Positions 6,747 to 8,366 of a stretch of 8,366 bases of DNA are shown here, in pieces. Each line of letters starts with the position of its first letter. Position 1 is the first letter of the stretch. The notes beneath the pieces were generated by a model. The model was not told the origin of the DNA. It worked only from the letters and a program-made list of their open reading frames with translations, and searched no databases. This DNA comes from Candidatus Bathyarchaeota archaeon (GTDB lineage Archaea > Thermoproteota > Bathyarchaeia > TCS64). Location: positions 1-8,366 of the forward strand of contig JABXKY010000275.1 of assembly GCA_013619005.1 (NCBI GenBank), read 5' to 3'. The position numbers and the translations under genes are program-made.

Positions 6747-6754
6747 TTAATATA
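6747..6754 (-). promoter_or_regulatory. TATA box of the infB-rps6e operon
   Basis: On the minus strand this reads TATATTAA, a good archaeal TATA element, preceded by ACC. Its centre is about 28 bases upstream of the GTG at 6722, so transcription should start at or within a few bases of that codon. This supports a separate promoter for infB rather than read-through from cdc48. Confidence 0.5.
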
Positions 6755-6772
6755 GGTATCTGGGAAGAAACG

Positions 6773-6813
6773 AGGGGTGAAACTCCTGCGAGTTGCGCTT
6801 CGGCTCCACCCCT
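6773..6813. repeat. Nested inverted repeat between cdc48 and infB
   Basis: AGGGGTG (6773-6779) and CACCCCT (6807-6813) are perfect seven-base arms. Inside them AACTC (6781-6785) and GAGTT (6790-6794) form a second hairpin with a four-base loop. The element lies 6 bases beyond the cdc48 stop and about 18 bases before the infB TATA box. On the cdc48 transcript it would fold in the 3' untranslated region, ahead of a pyrimidine-rich TTTCTTCCC that could be a termination site. It could instead be an operator for infB. Neither role is shown. Confidence 0.4.
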
Positions 6814-6819
6814 TCCAAC

Positions 6820-8366
<1,547 letters not shown>

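Noticed and set aside
6773..6816. tRNA-like or guide-RNA gene at the GGGGTG...CACCCC repeat
   Set aside because: The span is only about 40 bases, with no cloverleaf and no C/D or ACA boxes, so it is listed only as an inverted repeat.

Overview
The window is a gene-dense archaeal chromosomal segment with six genes on two strands and almost no intergenic space. It is archaeal because it encodes an AglB-type STT3 oligosaccharyltransferase, eukaryote-type ribosomal protein S6e, aIF5B (the eIF5B-like IF2) and a CDC48/VAT-type double AAA+ ATPase. Short TATA-like promoters and TTG/GTG/ATG starts fit as well. The aIF5B G1 motif (GHVDTGKT) and the GGLTQQIGA switch resemble eukaryotic/TACK forms rather than the GHVDHGKT/THIGA form that I recall as usual in Euryarchaeota. 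I therefore lean towards the TACK/Thermoproteota side (for example a Bathyarchaeia- or Nitrososphaeria-like lineage), with only moderate confidence and without a tree.

Layout. (1) 23-2020, plus: aglB, the membrane catalyst of protein N-glycosylation. (2) 2017-3192, minus: a class I SAM methyltransferase with a C-terminal THUMP-like region. It converges on aglB so tightly that the two stop codons share one CTAG. (3) 3193-3324: a short divergent promoter region. (4) 3325-3927 and 3920-4504, plus: two tandem, overlapping paralogues, each a PhoU-like helical domain plus a TrkA-C/RCK-C ligand-binding domain, with no transporter gene beside them in this window. (5) 4508-4921 and 4935-6722, minus: an infB-rps6e operon transcribed infB first. 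The ribosome-binding site of rps6e overlaps the infB stop. (6) 6723-6819: the infB promoter and a nested inverted repeat. (7) 6820-8353, minus: the C-terminal two thirds of a CDC48 AAA+ unfoldase, cut by the end of the window.

How the genes relate. infB and rps6e are translation genes in one transcription unit. cdc48 lies upstream on the same strand but infB appears to have its own promoter. The PhoU/RCK-C pair is best read as a two-gene operon for a hetero-oligomeric cytosolic regulator of ion transport. aglB and the methyltransferase look independent.

An artefact: the last 13 bases (8354-8366) exactly match the start of the Tn5 mosaic end used in Nextera libraries, and they replace conserved Walker A codons of cdc48. 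I read them as untrimmed adapter, so genuine sequence probably ends at 8353. I see no CRISPR array, insertion sequence, tRNA, rRNA or defence system. The most interesting biology is the duplicated PhoU/RCK-C pair with a dyad over its promoter, the THUMP-like methyltransferase and the compact convergent gene ends. I do not see a clear undescribed system.
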